From Micromonospora luteifusca (GTDB lineage Bacteria; Actinomycetota; Actinomycetes; Mycobacteriales; Micromonosporaceae), in assembly GCF_016907275.1 (NCBI RefSeq), contig NZ_JAFBBP010000001.1:1974001-2038000 (forward strand): a stretch of 64,000 nt of DNA, read 5' to 3'. Of the stretch, positions 9,068 through 17,921 are shown piece by piece. Position 1 is the first letter of the stretch; every line of letters starts with the position of its first letter. The notes beneath the pieces were generated by a model. The model did no database searches. It saw only the letters and a list, made by a program, of their open reading frames with translations, and was not told the origin of the DNA. The position numbers and the translations under genes were made by a program.

Positions 9068-11491
9068 TCAGTTGCGGTCGGGGGTTTCGGGGTTCGTCGC
9101 CGGGTTGGTAGGGACCGCCGGGACCGCCGGATCGGTTCGCTCGGCCGCTGCGGCCGGCGCCGCCGGAGCAGCCGGCGCCGAGGGTGTGATGACCGTGGCG
9201 CGTCCGCGAGCCGTGCCCGCCTGTAGCGCGGCCATCACCCGACGGACCTCCTCCGGAGATCGGGGCGTCGGGGTGTCGGTGACGGTCGACCGGCGCTGCA
9301 CTGCCGGGGTGTGACGCCGCACCCGGCGGGGCAGGCCGTCCAGGTCGTCAGCCGTCTCGTCAGGGGACGCCGCGTCACCGAGCCCGATGACCGGCGACGT
9401 GTCCGAGGTCGCTGCGCCGCCGGACGGGGCGGGCGGTGCTGCGTTGGTAGGCGGTGCTGCGCTGTCCGGCGGTGCTGCGTTGGTGGGCGGGGCCGCGGAC
9501 AGACGCGCGCGGGGGCGGGGCACGGCGCTCCGGCGAGCCGTGCGGGCCAGCCGCCGGGCCGGGTCGGCCGACGCGGCAGGCAGCGTGGCAGGGTCGGGGC
9601 CGGCCGGCGGCTCGGCGGTGACCAGGTCGCTGGGGATCAGCACCACGGCGGTCACCCCGCCCTCCCCGGAGGGGCGCAACCGCACGCGTACGTTGTGCCG
9701 GGCCGCCAGCCGGGCCACCACGAACAGGCCGAGCCGGGCGCTCTGCGCCGGGTCGAACTCGGGCGAGCTGGCCAGCCGGGTGTTGGCGGTCTCCAGCGCC
9801 GCGGCGGACATACCCAGCCCCTGGTCGGTGATCTCCAGGGCGTACCCGTTGGCCACCTGTTCCCCCGTGACGGTGACCCGGGTGTCCGGCGGGGAGAAGG
9901 CGGTGGCGTTCTCGACCAGCTCGGCGAGCAGGTGAATGACGTCGCCGACCGCCCGGCCCAGCACACCGGCGGGCTGCGCGGCGGTGATGTCCACCCGGTC
10001 GTACGCCTCGACCTCGGAGATCGCGCCGCGGATCAGGTCGACCATCGCGACCGGGTTCCGCCAGCCGCGGCCGGGCGCGGAGCCGGCCAGGATGACCAGG
10101 TCCTCGGCGTGCCTGCGGAGTCGGGTTGCCAGGTGGTCGACCTGGAAGAGCTCGGCCAGCTCGTCCGGGTCCTCGGCGCGCCGCTCCATCCGGTCCAGCA
10201 GGTGCAGTTGACGGTGCACCAGGCTCTGGCTCCGGCGGGCGATGTTGAGGAAGACCTCGTTGAGCCCACGACGCAGGGTGACCTCGTCCACCGCGGCTTG
10301 GACGGCGGTGCGCTGCACCTCGGTGAAGGCGCGCCCGACCTCGCCGATCTCGTCGTGGCCGTACTCCAGCGGTGGCGCCTCCCGGGCGACGTCGACCTGC
10401 TCGCCGCGACGCAGCCGGGTCACCACGTCCGGCAGACGGTGCTCGGCCAGGTCGAGCGCGGCGGTGCGGACGCCGCTGAGCCGCCGGACCAGGGTGCGGC
10501 CGACCCGCAGCGCGACCAGCACCGAGACCACCACGGCGACGAGCCCGAGCACGCCGGCGGCGGCGAGGCGCACCAGGATGCGGACCGCCATCGGCACCGA
10601 GCGGTCGGTGAGTGCGTCGGCCTCGGCCAGCTCGAAGTCACGCAGCTGCTGTTGCACCGCGTCGTGGCTGGCCTGCCAGGCAGCCGCGTCGACCGGCGGC
10701 CGGCCGGCCCGGTTGGCCGCGACCAGCGCGTCCTGCATCGTGCGCAGCCGGGTGAACGCTTCACCCTCGGTCAACCGTTGGTACGCGACCCGGCCGGTCT
10801 CGGGCAGGTCGGCCACGGCGCTCTCGGTCAGCCACCGTTGGTTGCCGATGGCCTGCACGAGCTGGGTGTGCTCGCCCTCGGCGAACCGTCCGGCGGTCAG
10901 CGCACCGGCCAGCAGCGCGTCGCTCTGGCCGAGCAGCTCCCGGGAGCGGCCCAACGCGGTCAGCGCCAGTGCCTGCCGGTTGAGGTCGGGGTCGGTCAGG
11001 GTCGCCATCCCGGCGAAAGCCTGGAAGGACGCGGAGACCATGCCGCTGTAGAGGCCGATCGCCCCGGCCCGGTCCACCTTGCGGTCGTCGATGAAGTCCC
11101 GGCCGGCCGGCAGTGCCGCCAGGGCGGTGACCAGCTGGTCGACCCGGGTCTCCAGCAGGTCGTCGGCGGCGTCGCGCAGGGCTTCCCCGTCGACCCGGCG
11201 ACGCAGCTCGGCGACCGCCCGATCGGTGCGCTCGCGCTGCTCGGCCAGGGCGGGCAGCTCGGTGGTGCCCGCGAGCTGCACCACCGAGAGCCGGCGTTCC
11301 CGTTGCAACTCGGTGACCACGGCCTCGCCGGGTCGACCCAGGTCGTACAGGAGGGTGCGGGCGGAGAGCAGGTCCAGTGCGGGACCGAAGGTCAACGTCG
11401 TCGCGAAGATCCACAGCGCCAGGAGTGCGGTCACCGGCGCGACGACCAATGCGGTCAGCTTCGAACGGATCGGCCAGTCGCGGGTTTTCAT
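9068..11491 (-). CDS. Conservon sensor histidine kinase-like protein (CvnA type, nitrate/nitrite-sensor fold)
   Basis: First gene of the conservon. ATG 11491 is selected because GAGG lies 4 bases upstream and the protein then begins MKTRDWPIRSKL, the usual CvnA start; a 52-residue open extension is discarded. The 807-residue protein has two membrane segments (about residues 12-30 and 330-350) flanking a helical NIT-like extracellular sensor. A HAMP segment follows, then a dimerisation region (FLNIARRSQSLVHRQLHLLDRME) and an HATPase domain (VENATAFSPPDTRV, DQGLGM, GLFVVARLA). There is no canonical HisKA His box. The C-terminal ~150 residues are Pro/Ala-rich and disordered, with a repeated AAPPTNAAPP element. 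Confidence 0.9.
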   Translation of the reverse strand: MKTRDWPIRSKLTALVVAPVTALLALWIFATTLTFGPALDLLSARTLLYDLGRPGEAVVTELQRERRLSVVQLAGTTELPALAEQRERTDRAVAELRRRVDGEALRDAADDLLETRVDQLVTALAALPAGRDFIDDRKVDRAGAIGLYSGMVSASFQAFAGMATLTDPDLNRQALALTALGRSRELLGQSDALLAGALTAGRFAEGEHTQLVQAIGNQRWLTESAVADLPETGRVAYQRLTEGEAFTRLRTMQDALVAANRAGRPPVDAAAWQASHDAVQQQLRDFELAEADALTDRSVPMAVRILVRLAAAGVLGLVAVVVSVLVALRVGRTLVRRLSGVRTAALDLAEHRLPDVVTRLRRGEQVDVAREAPPLEYGHDEIGEVGRAFTEVQRTAVQAAVDEVTLRRGLNEVFLNIARRSQSLVHRQLHLLDRMERRAEDPDELAELFQVDHLATRLRRHAEDLVILAGSAPGRGWRNPVAMVDLIRGAISEVEAYDRVDITAAQPAGVLGRAVGDVIHLLAELVENATAFSPPDTRVTVTGEQVANGYALEITDQGLGMSAAALETANTRLASSPEFDPAQSARLGLFVVARLAARHNVRVRLRPSGEGGVTAVVLIPSDLVTAEPPAGPDPATLPAASADPARRLARTARRSAVPRPRARLSAAPPTNAAPPDSAAPPTNAAPPAPSGGAATSDTSPVIGLGDAASPDETADDLDGLPRRVRRHTPAVQRRSTVTDTPTPRSPEEVRRVMAALQAGTARGRATVITPSAPAAPAAPAAAAERTDPAVPAVPTNPATNPETPDRN

Positions 11492-11828
11492 CAGACCTCG
11501 CCCGTACAGGGGTGGCAGGGGGTGCCGGCACCGCCGGGCAACGCGCCGGCCGGCTGCACGCCCGGCCGGACGCCGGGCACCGGCGCGGGCGCCTTGGGCA
11601 GGATACGTAATCGGGGGCCGTTGCACTACCGCCTGTCGCTCCGACATCGACGCTGCGAGATGTGCCGAATGGGCAACGGCGAGCGCCCCCGGCCGGCGGG
11701 GTGGGCATCACCCCACCCGAGCGCAACTTCTGGACTGGGTCAAGTTAAGCGGATGGTGAGGAAAGTACCCCCGATCGGGATTGGCGATCAGTGCGCGGAG
11801 GGAATACCAGATGACGAAGGAGGAGCCC
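11492..11828 (-). other. Intergenic region between conservon and accessory-gene pair
   Basis: About 340 bases separate the divergent starts at 11491 and 11829. It must hold promoters for both directions. I see the ribosome site AGGAGG just before 11829 and GC-rich sequence, but no convincing -35/-10 pair, repeat or small gene. Confidence 0.5.
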
Positions 11829-12422
11829 ATGTCGCCCACGCAGGTAATCGTCATCGTGCTCGTCGTGCTCGTGATCGTCGCGGCACTGGCCGTGGCCGCC
11901 CGGTCGCTCAGCCGCCGTCGCGCGCTGCGCAGCCGGTTCGGGCCGGAGTACGACCGGGTGGTGGAGGAGCAGGACAGCCGGTCCGCCGCGGAGCGCGAAC
12001 TGCGCGACCGGGAACGCCGGCACGCCGAGCTCACGCTCACCCCGCTCAGCCCGGAGTCCCGGGCCCGTTACAGCGCAGCCTGGGAGGAGCTCCAGGTCCG
12101 CTTCATCGACTCGCCCGGCGAGACGGTGGGCGACGCCGACGCTCTGGTCACCCGGCTCATCGAGGAGCAGGGCTACCCGACCGGGGACTTCTCCGACCAG
12201 ATCGCCCACCTCTCCGTCGAGCACGCCCGCACGCTGACCAACTACCGCGACGCGCACGACATCCACCTGCGCAACTCGCGGGGTGAGGCCAGCACCGAGG
12301 AGCTGCGGCAGGCGGTCGTGCACTACCGGGCACTCTTCGCCGACCTGCTCGGCGAGGAGCCGGCCGGCCACCATACGCCCGAACAGCGACACCACCCGGA
12401 CCACGACGCCACGAGCCGCTGA
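11829..12422 (+). CDS. Single-pass membrane protein of unknown function
   Basis: This 197-residue protein has one N-terminal membrane helix (VIVIVLVVLVIVAALAVAA) followed by a basic SRRRALRSRFG stretch and a charged helical region rich in Arg/Glu. The second half (from about residue 80) contains WEELQVRFIDSPGETVGDAD and a helical tail, clearly similar to the C-terminal part of the next gene's product. ATG 11829 is chosen because AGGAGG lies 5 bases before it. It is followed 11 bases later by the next gene, so the two are co-transcribed. I do not recognise a characterised family. Confidence 0.8.
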   Translation: MSPTQVIVIVLVVLVIVAALAVAARSLSRRRALRSRFGPEYDRVVEEQDSRSAAERELRDRERRHAELTLTPLSPESRARYSAAWEELQVRFIDSPGETVGDADALVTRLIEEQGYPTGDFSDQIAHLSVEHARTLTNYRDAHDIHLRNSRGEASTEELRQAVVHYRALFADLLGEEPAGHHTPEQRHHPDHDATSR

Positions 12423-12433
12423 GGAGGCCACCG

Positions 12434-13354
12434 ATGCGCCAGGAAGAGCCGCAGGTGAGCAACGACCATCCGGAGGCCGTCCGGTCCGCGCCCGTTCCGG
12501 TACCGCCAGCCGGCGACCGGGACAGCCGCTCGGACGTCCCTGACGACACCCTGGACGACCGGGGCACCTTCGACGACCAGACCGCCTCCGACAAACGGAC
12601 CAACGGCACCGAACGGGATGCCGCGTACGACCCGGCCGACGACGAGCGGGCCGACGACTCCGACCCGCGCCATCGGCGGGACGACCGGTCCACCGACGAT
12701 GGTGGCTTCAACGAGCCGGGGCCGCTGCCGACGGCGTTCGGCGCCACCACGGTGGCCGACGCCGTCGCCGCCTCCGCGCTGGCCAGCCCACGCCCGCAGG
12801 ATCAGCCGGACCCCAGGGCCGAGCGGACGGCCCAGCCGGGCGACGGTGCCGAGGACGGCGAGCGCGAGGGTCTGCGGGCCGACCCCACCGCCGAGTTGCA
12901 CCGAAGGGATGCCGCCCCGGGGACCGACCCGGACGCCGTGGCCGCCGGCGCGGCCGGTTACGGCAGCGCGACACCGGGGATGGTCGACCCGGACGCGGAC
13001 GGCGAGCCGGTCAGCACCGAGGGCGACGGCACGTCGCTGGGGGCTGCCGGGACGTCCCGGCCCGCCGGTTCGACGGTCGCGGCCGAGCCGGCCACCCTCC
13101 TGGACACGGACACCGCGCAGGGCTTCCGGGACCGCTGGCGGGACGTGCAGCTGCGTTTCGTCGACGATCCGCACGGGGCCGCCGGCGAGGCGCAGTCGCT
13201 GGTGGAGGAGGCCATCCAGGCCCTCTCCTCGGCACTGGCCGCACAGAAGAACACGCTGGGTGGGTGGCAGGACGCCGGCTCGGCCGACACCGAGCAACTG
13301 CGGATGGCGGTGCGTAACTACCGGGATTTCCTGGATCGCGTACTGGGTCGCTGA
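12434..13354 (+). CDS. Acidic, largely disordered protein with C-terminal helical domain
   Basis: Of 306 residues, about 1-215 are low-complexity (Asp/Arg/Pro/Gly/Ala-rich, many DD and DDR pairs) with no membrane segment or signal. Residues ~225-306 (FRDRWRDVQLRFVDDPHGAA and following) form a predicted helical domain resembling the end of the upstream protein. The pairing suggests two products of an old duplication that share a domain but differ in location, one membrane-anchored and one soluble. GAGGAGG lies upstream of ATG 12434. A strong terminator follows. Function unknown. Confidence 0.78.
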   Translation: MRQEEPQVSNDHPEAVRSAPVPVPPAGDRDSRSDVPDDTLDDRGTFDDQTASDKRTNGTERDAAYDPADDERADDSDPRHRRDDRSTDDGGFNEPGPLPTAFGATTVADAVAASALASPRPQDQPDPRAERTAQPGDGAEDGEREGLRADPTAELHRRDAAPGTDPDAVAAGAAGYGSATPGMVDPDADGEPVSTEGDGTSLGAAGTSRPAGSTVAAEPATLLDTDTAQGFRDRWRDVQLRFVDDPHGAAGEAQSLVEEAIQALSSALAAQKNTLGGWQDAGSADTEQLRMAVRNYRDFLDRVLGR

Positions 13355-13364
13355 GCGACACCCC

Positions 13365-13398
13365 AGGGGCGCCCCGGCCAGTCGGCCGGGGCGCCCCT
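13365..13398 (+). terminator. GC-rich terminator hairpin
   Basis: A perfect 15-bp stem (AGGGGCGCCCCGGCC and its complement) with a 4-base loop starts 11 bases after the stop at 13354. It has no clear U tract, as is common for terminators in high-GC actinomycetes. Confidence 0.8.
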
Positions 13399-13533
13399 CG
13401 TCCGCGAGATCGAGCCCACGAAACCACCCGAATCCACCCGAAATCCACGTGACCCACGTGGAGGCGTGAAACCGGCCGCACAGGGGTAGTAGGGCGCGCG
13501 CGCACCAAACCAGCGCAGACGTCGGGACGAGGG

Positions 13534-15201
13534 GTGGCGGAGATGGACGGCGGCGGTCTTCGGCTCAACATGAACGGCCTGGACTATCTGATTCTCGCGC
13601 TGTACTTCGTCACCGTCCTCGGAGTCGGCTTCGCCGCGCGCCGGGCGATCCGGACCAGCGTCGACTTCTTCCTGTCCGGCCGATCCCTGCCCGCCTGGGT
13701 GACCGGTCTCGCCTTCGTCTCAGCGAACCTGGGCGCGTTGGAGATCATCGGCATGGCTGCGAACGGCGCCCAGTACGGCGTCATGACGGTCCACTACTAC
13801 TGGATCGGCGCCGTACCGGCGATGGTCTTCCTGGGCATCGTGATGATGCCCTTTTACTACGGGTCCAAGGTCCGCAGCGTGCCGGAGTACCTGCGGCTAC
13901 GGTTCAACCGCCCCACCCACCTGCTGAACGCGCTCAGCTTCGCCGTCGCCCAGGTGCTGATCGCCGGCGTGAACCTCTACGCGCTGGCCCTGGTGATGCA
14001 GGCGCTGCTCGGCTGGCCGCTCTGGACCGCGGTCGTGGTCGGCGCGGCGATCGTGCTGGCGTACATCACCATCGGTGGCCTGTCCGGGGCGATCTACAAC
14101 GAGGTGCTCCAGTTCTTCGTCATCCTGGCCGGCCTCATCCCCGTCACCGTGATCGGCCTGGTCAAGGTCGGCGGGGTGAACGGCCTGATGGACGCGGTAC
14201 GCGACTCCAAGCTCGGCGAGGCGGGCCTGCACGCCTGGCAGGACACCGGCAGCACCGCCAACCCGCTGGGCGCGCAGTGGATCGGCATCGTCTTCGGCCT
14301 CGGTTTCGTGCTGTCCTTCGGCTACTGGACGACGAACTTCGCCGAGGTGCAGCGGGCACTGTCGGCGAAGAACATGAGCGCCGCCCGTCGTACGCCGATC
14401 ATCGCCGCGTACCCGAAGCTGCTCATCCCGCTGGTCACGGTGATCCCCGGCCTGGTGGCCCTGGTCACGGTGAAGGGCCTGGGCGCGGAGAGCGGCGACC
14501 TGCAGTACAACAACGCGATCCCGCTGCTCATGCGCGACCTGCTCCCCAACGGCGTGCTCGGGGTGGCGGTCACCGGTCTGCTCGCCTCGTTCATGGCCGG
14601 CATGGCGGCCAACGTGAGCGGCTTCAACACCGTCTTCACCTACGACATCTGGCAGGCGTACATCCGTCCCGGCCGGCCGGACGACTACTACCTCCGGATC
14701 GGCCGGTGGGCGACGGTCGGGGCCGTGGTGATCGGGATCGGCACCGCGTTCATCGCGGCCGGGTTCAGCAACATCATGAACTACATCCAGGCGCTCTTCT
14801 CGCTCTTCAACGCGCCGCTGTTCGCCACGTTCATCATCGGCATGTTCTGGAAGCGGATGAGCGCCCTGGCCGGCTTCTGGTCGCTGTTGTTGGGCACCCT
14901 GGCGTCGCTGGCGACGTACCTGCTCTACAAGGGCGGTGTGATCGACTTCAACTCCGACCTGGAGGAGAGCTTCTGGGGCGCCGGCATCGCGTTCGTCACG
15001 GTGGCGATCGTCGCCGCGATCCTGACCCCGCTCACCGCCCCCAAGCGCGATGAGGAACTGCGTGGGCTGGTCTACGGCATGGGCGGCGTCGACCTGAAGG
15101 GCGACGTGCTCGCCGGGGACGCCGTCTGGTACCGCTCCCCCGTGCTGCTCGGTCTGATCGCGGTCGCGCTGGCCGCCCTCTTCTACATCCCGGTCTTCTA
15201 G
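13534..15201 (+). CDS. Sodium:solute symporter (SSS family)
   Basis: This 555-residue polytopic membrane protein has about 13-14 hydrophobic helices. It carries the SSS-family LSGRSLPAWVTGLAFVSANL region in helix 1-2 and later IGGLSGAIYNEVLQFFVI, a conserved SSS region. It resembles sodium/sugar or sodium/monocarboxylate symporters; the substrate cannot be assigned. The start is GTG 13534, but ATG 13570, which begins just before the first helix, is also possible. It is followed at 16 bases by a small membrane protein gene, forming an operon that ends at the hairpin at 16011. Confidence 0.9.
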   Translation: MAEMDGGGLRLNMNGLDYLILALYFVTVLGVGFAARRAIRTSVDFFLSGRSLPAWVTGLAFVSANLGALEIIGMAANGAQYGVMTVHYYWIGAVPAMVFLGIVMMPFYYGSKVRSVPEYLRLRFNRPTHLLNALSFAVAQVLIAGVNLYALALVMQALLGWPLWTAVVVGAAIVLAYITIGGLSGAIYNEVLQFFVILAGLIPVTVIGLVKVGGVNGLMDAVRDSKLGEAGLHAWQDTGSTANPLGAQWIGIVFGLGFVLSFGYWTTNFAEVQRALSAKNMSAARRTPIIAAYPKLLIPLVTVIPGLVALVTVKGLGAESGDLQYNNAIPLLMRDLLPNGVLGVAVTGLLASFMAGMAANVSGFNTVFTYDIWQAYIRPGRPDDYYLRIGRWATVGAVVIGIGTAFIAAGFSNIMNYIQALFSLFNAPLFATFIIGMFWKRMSALAGFWSLLLGTLASLATYLLYKGGVIDFNSDLEESFWGAGIAFVTVAIVAAILTPLTAPKRDEELRGLVYGMGGVDLKGDVLAGDAVWYRSPVLLGLIAVALAALFYIPVF

Positions 15202-15217
15202 GAAAGGGGTTCGGCAG

Positions 15218-15526
15218 ATGAGCAACGACGGCCAGCCGGCGCAGGACCCGCTGATCGACGAGACGCAGGCGGAGCAGCGCCGCTCCGCCGCCGCCCGGTT
15301 GTTCGACATCCGTCGGGTGATCGGTGGCCTCTTCGTGGCGTACGGGATCATCGTGACGTTGATTGGCATCTTCGACAGTGCGGCCGAGGTCGACAAGGCC
15401 CAGGGTGTCCGGATCAACCTGTGGGCCGGGCTGGTGATGCTCGTCTTCGGCCTGCTCATGCTGCTCTGGCAGTGGCGGCGTCCGGCGGAGCCGCCGGCCC
15501 CCAACGAGCAACAACCCGGCACCTGA
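15218..15526 (+). CDS. Small two-helix membrane protein of the symporter operon
   Basis: This 102-residue protein has a soluble N-terminal 30 residues, one helix (VIGGLFVAYGIIVTLIGIF), a short extracytoplasmic loop, a second helix (LWAGLVMLVFGLLMLLWQW) and a Pro-rich tail. It starts 16 bases after the symporter stop with GGAAAGGGG upstream. The arrangement suggests a small accessory subunit of the transporter, by analogy with small partner proteins of solute symporters; the function is inferred from position only. Confidence 0.82.
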   Translation: MSNDGQPAQDPLIDETQAEQRRSAAARLFDIRRVIGGLFVAYGIIVTLIGIFDSAAEVDKAQGVRINLWAGLVMLVFGLLMLLWQWRRPAEPPAPNEQQPGT

Positions 15527-15609
15527 CCGGTGACCCCTGCGGCATGAGCGCGGCACGAGGGGGTACGCGACGGGGATCAGGCACCGTGTCGGACACAGGA
15601 GGCAACACC

Positions 15610-15996
15610 ATGACCGATCGCGATCGCCAACCGCCGTTGGAGGACAGCCCCGAAGTGGCCTCGGCGGTGGACGATGACGCCACCGTCCCGCAGTTGCGTG
15701 GCGGGGGCGGCCCCGACCACGACACCCCAGGCTTCGCCGAGCCCCGTAGCCGGCCGGACGACCTCGCGCCGGGCACCGCCGAGCTGATCGGTGACCCCTA
15801 CGCTGCCGGCACCGGAGCGACCGGGACGGGCACCGGCGCGGGCGGGGACAACATCCGCACCGGGGCGGAGCAACCCTGGGAGCCGGAGGACCTGGTGATG
15901 GCCCGCGGGCAGGACCTCACACCGGAGAACCTGGACAAAGCCCGCCGTGACCTGGCCGAACAGGGCCGGGCGGCGATCGAGCGCACCGTGCCCTGA
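15610..15996 (+). CDS. Hypothetical acidic disordered protein
   Basis: This 128-residue protein is hydrophilic and rich in Gly/Asp/Pro/Thr, with no signal or membrane segment. Its most structured part is the C-terminal helix (LTPENLDKARRDLAEQGRAAIERTV). AGGAGG lies 6 bases before ATG 15610, which fixes the start; the open frame continues upstream without a ribosome site. It is the last gene before the hairpin at 16011 and may belong to the symporter operon (83-base gap). No family recognised. Confidence 0.7.
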   Translation: MTDRDRQPPLEDSPEVASAVDDDATVPQLRGGGGPDHDTPGFAEPRSRPDDLAPGTAELIGDPYAAGTGATGTGTGAGGDNIRTGAEQPWEPEDLVMARGQDLTPENLDKARRDLAEQGRAAIERTVP

Positions 15997-16010
15997 CCCG
16001 CCATGAGGGG

Positions 16011-16048
16011 GGGTCCCCGACCCGACCTGACGGTCGGGTCGGGGACCC
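16011..16048 (+). terminator. Strong terminator hairpin of the symporter operon
   Basis: A perfect 17-bp stem (GGGTCCCCGACCCGACC and complement) with loop TGAC begins 15 bases after the stop at 15996. It lies in a convergent intergenic region and could act in both directions. Confidence 0.85.
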
Positions 16049-16059
16049 GGGGGGAACCT

Positions 16060-16092
16060 GCCGCCGGCAGTGCCTCACCTACTGCCGGCGGC
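16060..16092 (-). terminator. Terminator hairpin downstream of the GH6 gene
   Basis: A perfect 12-bp stem (GCCGCCGGCAGT and complement) with a 9-base loop lies 24 bases beyond the minus-strand stop at 16116. With the hairpin at 16011 it forms a double barrier between convergent genes. Confidence 0.7.
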
Positions 16093-16115
16093 GGGTGGGT
16101 GCGGAGGCGATCCGG

Positions 16116-17921
16116 TCAGAGCGCCGGGTACGCGTTACGCATGAGCTCCTGGAACTGGGCGGAGAACCACGCACCGGAGATCGGCGCGTCCGCCAGAGCG
16201 CCCGACGGGTTGTTGCCGTTGCGGGCGTTACCGCCGTACGTCGGGTCGCACATCCGGTCGAAGCCCTTGCCCTCGGTGTTCGGGATCTCCTTGCTGGAGC
16301 CGTCCGACTCGCCCGGAGGCTTCACCCAGACGTAGGCGTCGATGCCGGGCTCCGGGTTGGCCCGGGGACGCTCGCCGAGGCCGGCGCCGGCCTGGTTGCA
16401 CCAGTTGCCGAGGTGGAGCCGCCGGTCGATGCGACCACCGTTGACGTAGGTGTCGACGGTGGTCGTCGCGCCCGGCCCGGTCGGCCGCGCGGAGCCACCC
16501 CAGCCGTTACGGGACGTGTCGATCAGCATGCCGATGTTGGAGTTGAAGCCAACCGAGACCAGCTTGGTGCGGAACGCCTGGGCGAACGACAGCTCGTCGA
16601 CGTAGTAGTTCCAGTCGACCCACTTGGACTGCCGCACCGTCTGACCGTTGACGTTGTCGGTGACCTTGAAGTACGGCTCGCGCAGCGCCGAGTAGTTCGC
16701 GGTGTTGGTGATGAACCCGTGCACGTTGTTGACCGTGCTGCCGGAGGCCACCGCGGCGGTCTTCAGGATGTCGGCGGTCGGGCCGAAGTTGGTGTCCCAG
16801 CCGAGCCAGCCGTGGTGGCCGGCGTCGATGTAGTTGTAGACGTTGCCGAGGGAGCCCAGCTTCGCCAGGGCGTAGCCGACACCGTTGACGTACGCGCCGT
16901 TGGCCTTGACCGTGTCACACATGACCGTGCCGCCGGCCTGCCCGGAGGTGTTGGTGATCAGGTTCGGCAGCGAGTCGATCTCGATGACGTTGATGATCCG
17001 CAGGTTGCGGTACTTCGCGTCACCCTGGATCGCGGCGATCGGGTCGATGTACTCGGCCTTGTACCTGGGCAGCTCGTCCGGGCCCAGCTCACCGTTGGAG
17101 GCGAGCGCGGAGCAGTCCCGGCCGGGCAGGTTGTAGATCACGAACTGGATGTACCCGGCACCCTGGCGCAGCGCCTCGTCCAGGTGGTCCCGCACCCCGA
17201 AGGCACCGTTCGAGCTGCTGTTCGGGGTGCCGTTGATCGCGGCGATCCGGTCCAGCCAGACGGCGGTGGGGTTGCTGGAGACCCGGCTTCCGCCCGGCTC
17301 GGCGTTCGCCTTGGCCTTCCACTCCGGGTTCACGTAACCCGGGACCCCGGCGTACGGGTTGTCCACCTTCACGCCCGGCGGCGTGGTGGTGGGCGGTGCG
17401 GTGGTCGGCGGTGCCGTGGTGGGCGGCGCCGTGGTGGGCGGTGTGGTGGTCGGCGGTGCGGTGGTGGGCGGTCCGGTGGTCGGGTTGGTGGTACCGCCGT
17501 TGCAGACCACGCCGTTGAGGGTGAACGAGGTCGGCTTCGGGTTGCTGCCGCTCCAGGCACCGTTGAAGCCGAGGCTCGTCGACGCGCCGGTGGCGAGGTT
17601 GCCGTTGTAGGACAGGCTCCGCGCGGTCACCTGGCTGCCGGACTGACTGAACTCGGCCGACCAGCCCTGCTGCACCCGCTGGCCGGAGTTGGGGAAGGTC
17701 CAGCCCAACGTCCAGCCGTTGACCGGGTCGCCGAGGTTCTTGATGGTGATGCTCGCGGTGAAGCCGCCGGGCCAGTCGTTGCTCGAGTAGGCGACGTCGC
17801 ACTGCGTCGCGGCCTGCGCCGCGGTGACCGGGATCGTCACCAACCCGCCGGCGACCAGGACGCCCGCGCCGGCGAGCGCGAGGCCCCGGCGTGGGCCGGA
17901 TAGCCTTCTCCACACATTCAT
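16116..17921 (-). CDS. Secreted cellulase: CBM2 + GH6 catalytic domain
   Basis: This 601-residue secreted glycoside hydrolase cleaves beta-1,4-glucan. ATG 17921 has AAGGAG upstream and gives a classical signal peptide (MNVWRRLSG, hydrophobic core, cut near AQA-A at residue 37). Residues ~39-140 are a family 2 cellulose-binding module bounded by Cys41 and Cys140, followed by a TP-rich linker (PTTAPPTT repeats, ~141-183). The GH6 domain contains NLPGRDCSA with the expected catalytic acid (Asp269) and VIEIDSLPN, where EPD is usual. Whether it acts as cellobiohydrolase or endoglucanase depends on loops I cannot judge. A CebR/CelR-like operator lies upstream. Confidence 0.93.
   Translation of the reverse strand: MNVWRRLSGPRRGLALAGAGVLVAGGLVTIPVTAAQAATQCDVAYSSNDWPGGFTASITIKNLGDPVNGWTLGWTFPNSGQRVQQGWSAEFSQSGSQVTARSLSYNGNLATGASTSLGFNGAWSGSNPKPTSFTLNGVVCNGGTTNPTTGPPTTAPPTTTPPTTAPPTTAPPTTAPPTTTPPGVKVDNPYAGVPGYVNPEWKAKANAEPGGSRVSSNPTAVWLDRIAAINGTPNSSSNGAFGVRDHLDEALRQGAGYIQFVIYNLPGRDCSALASNGELGPDELPRYKAEYIDPIAAIQGDAKYRNLRIINVIEIDSLPNLITNTSGQAGGTVMCDTVKANGAYVNGVGYALAKLGSLGNVYNYIDAGHHGWLGWDTNFGPTADILKTAAVASGSTVNNVHGFITNTANYSALREPYFKVTDNVNGQTVRQSKWVDWNYYVDELSFAQAFRTKLVSVGFNSNIGMLIDTSRNGWGGSARPTGPGATTTVDTYVNGGRIDRRLHLGNWCNQAGAGLGERPRANPEPGIDAYVWVKPPGESDGSSKEIPNTEGKGFDRMCDPTYGGNARNGNNPSGALADAPISGAWFSAQFQELMRNAYPAL

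Noticed and set aside
9311..12286. A 991-residue plus-strand frame across the conservon kinase
   Set aside because: It is antisense to the kinase and overlaps the accessory gene; the translation has no family motifs.
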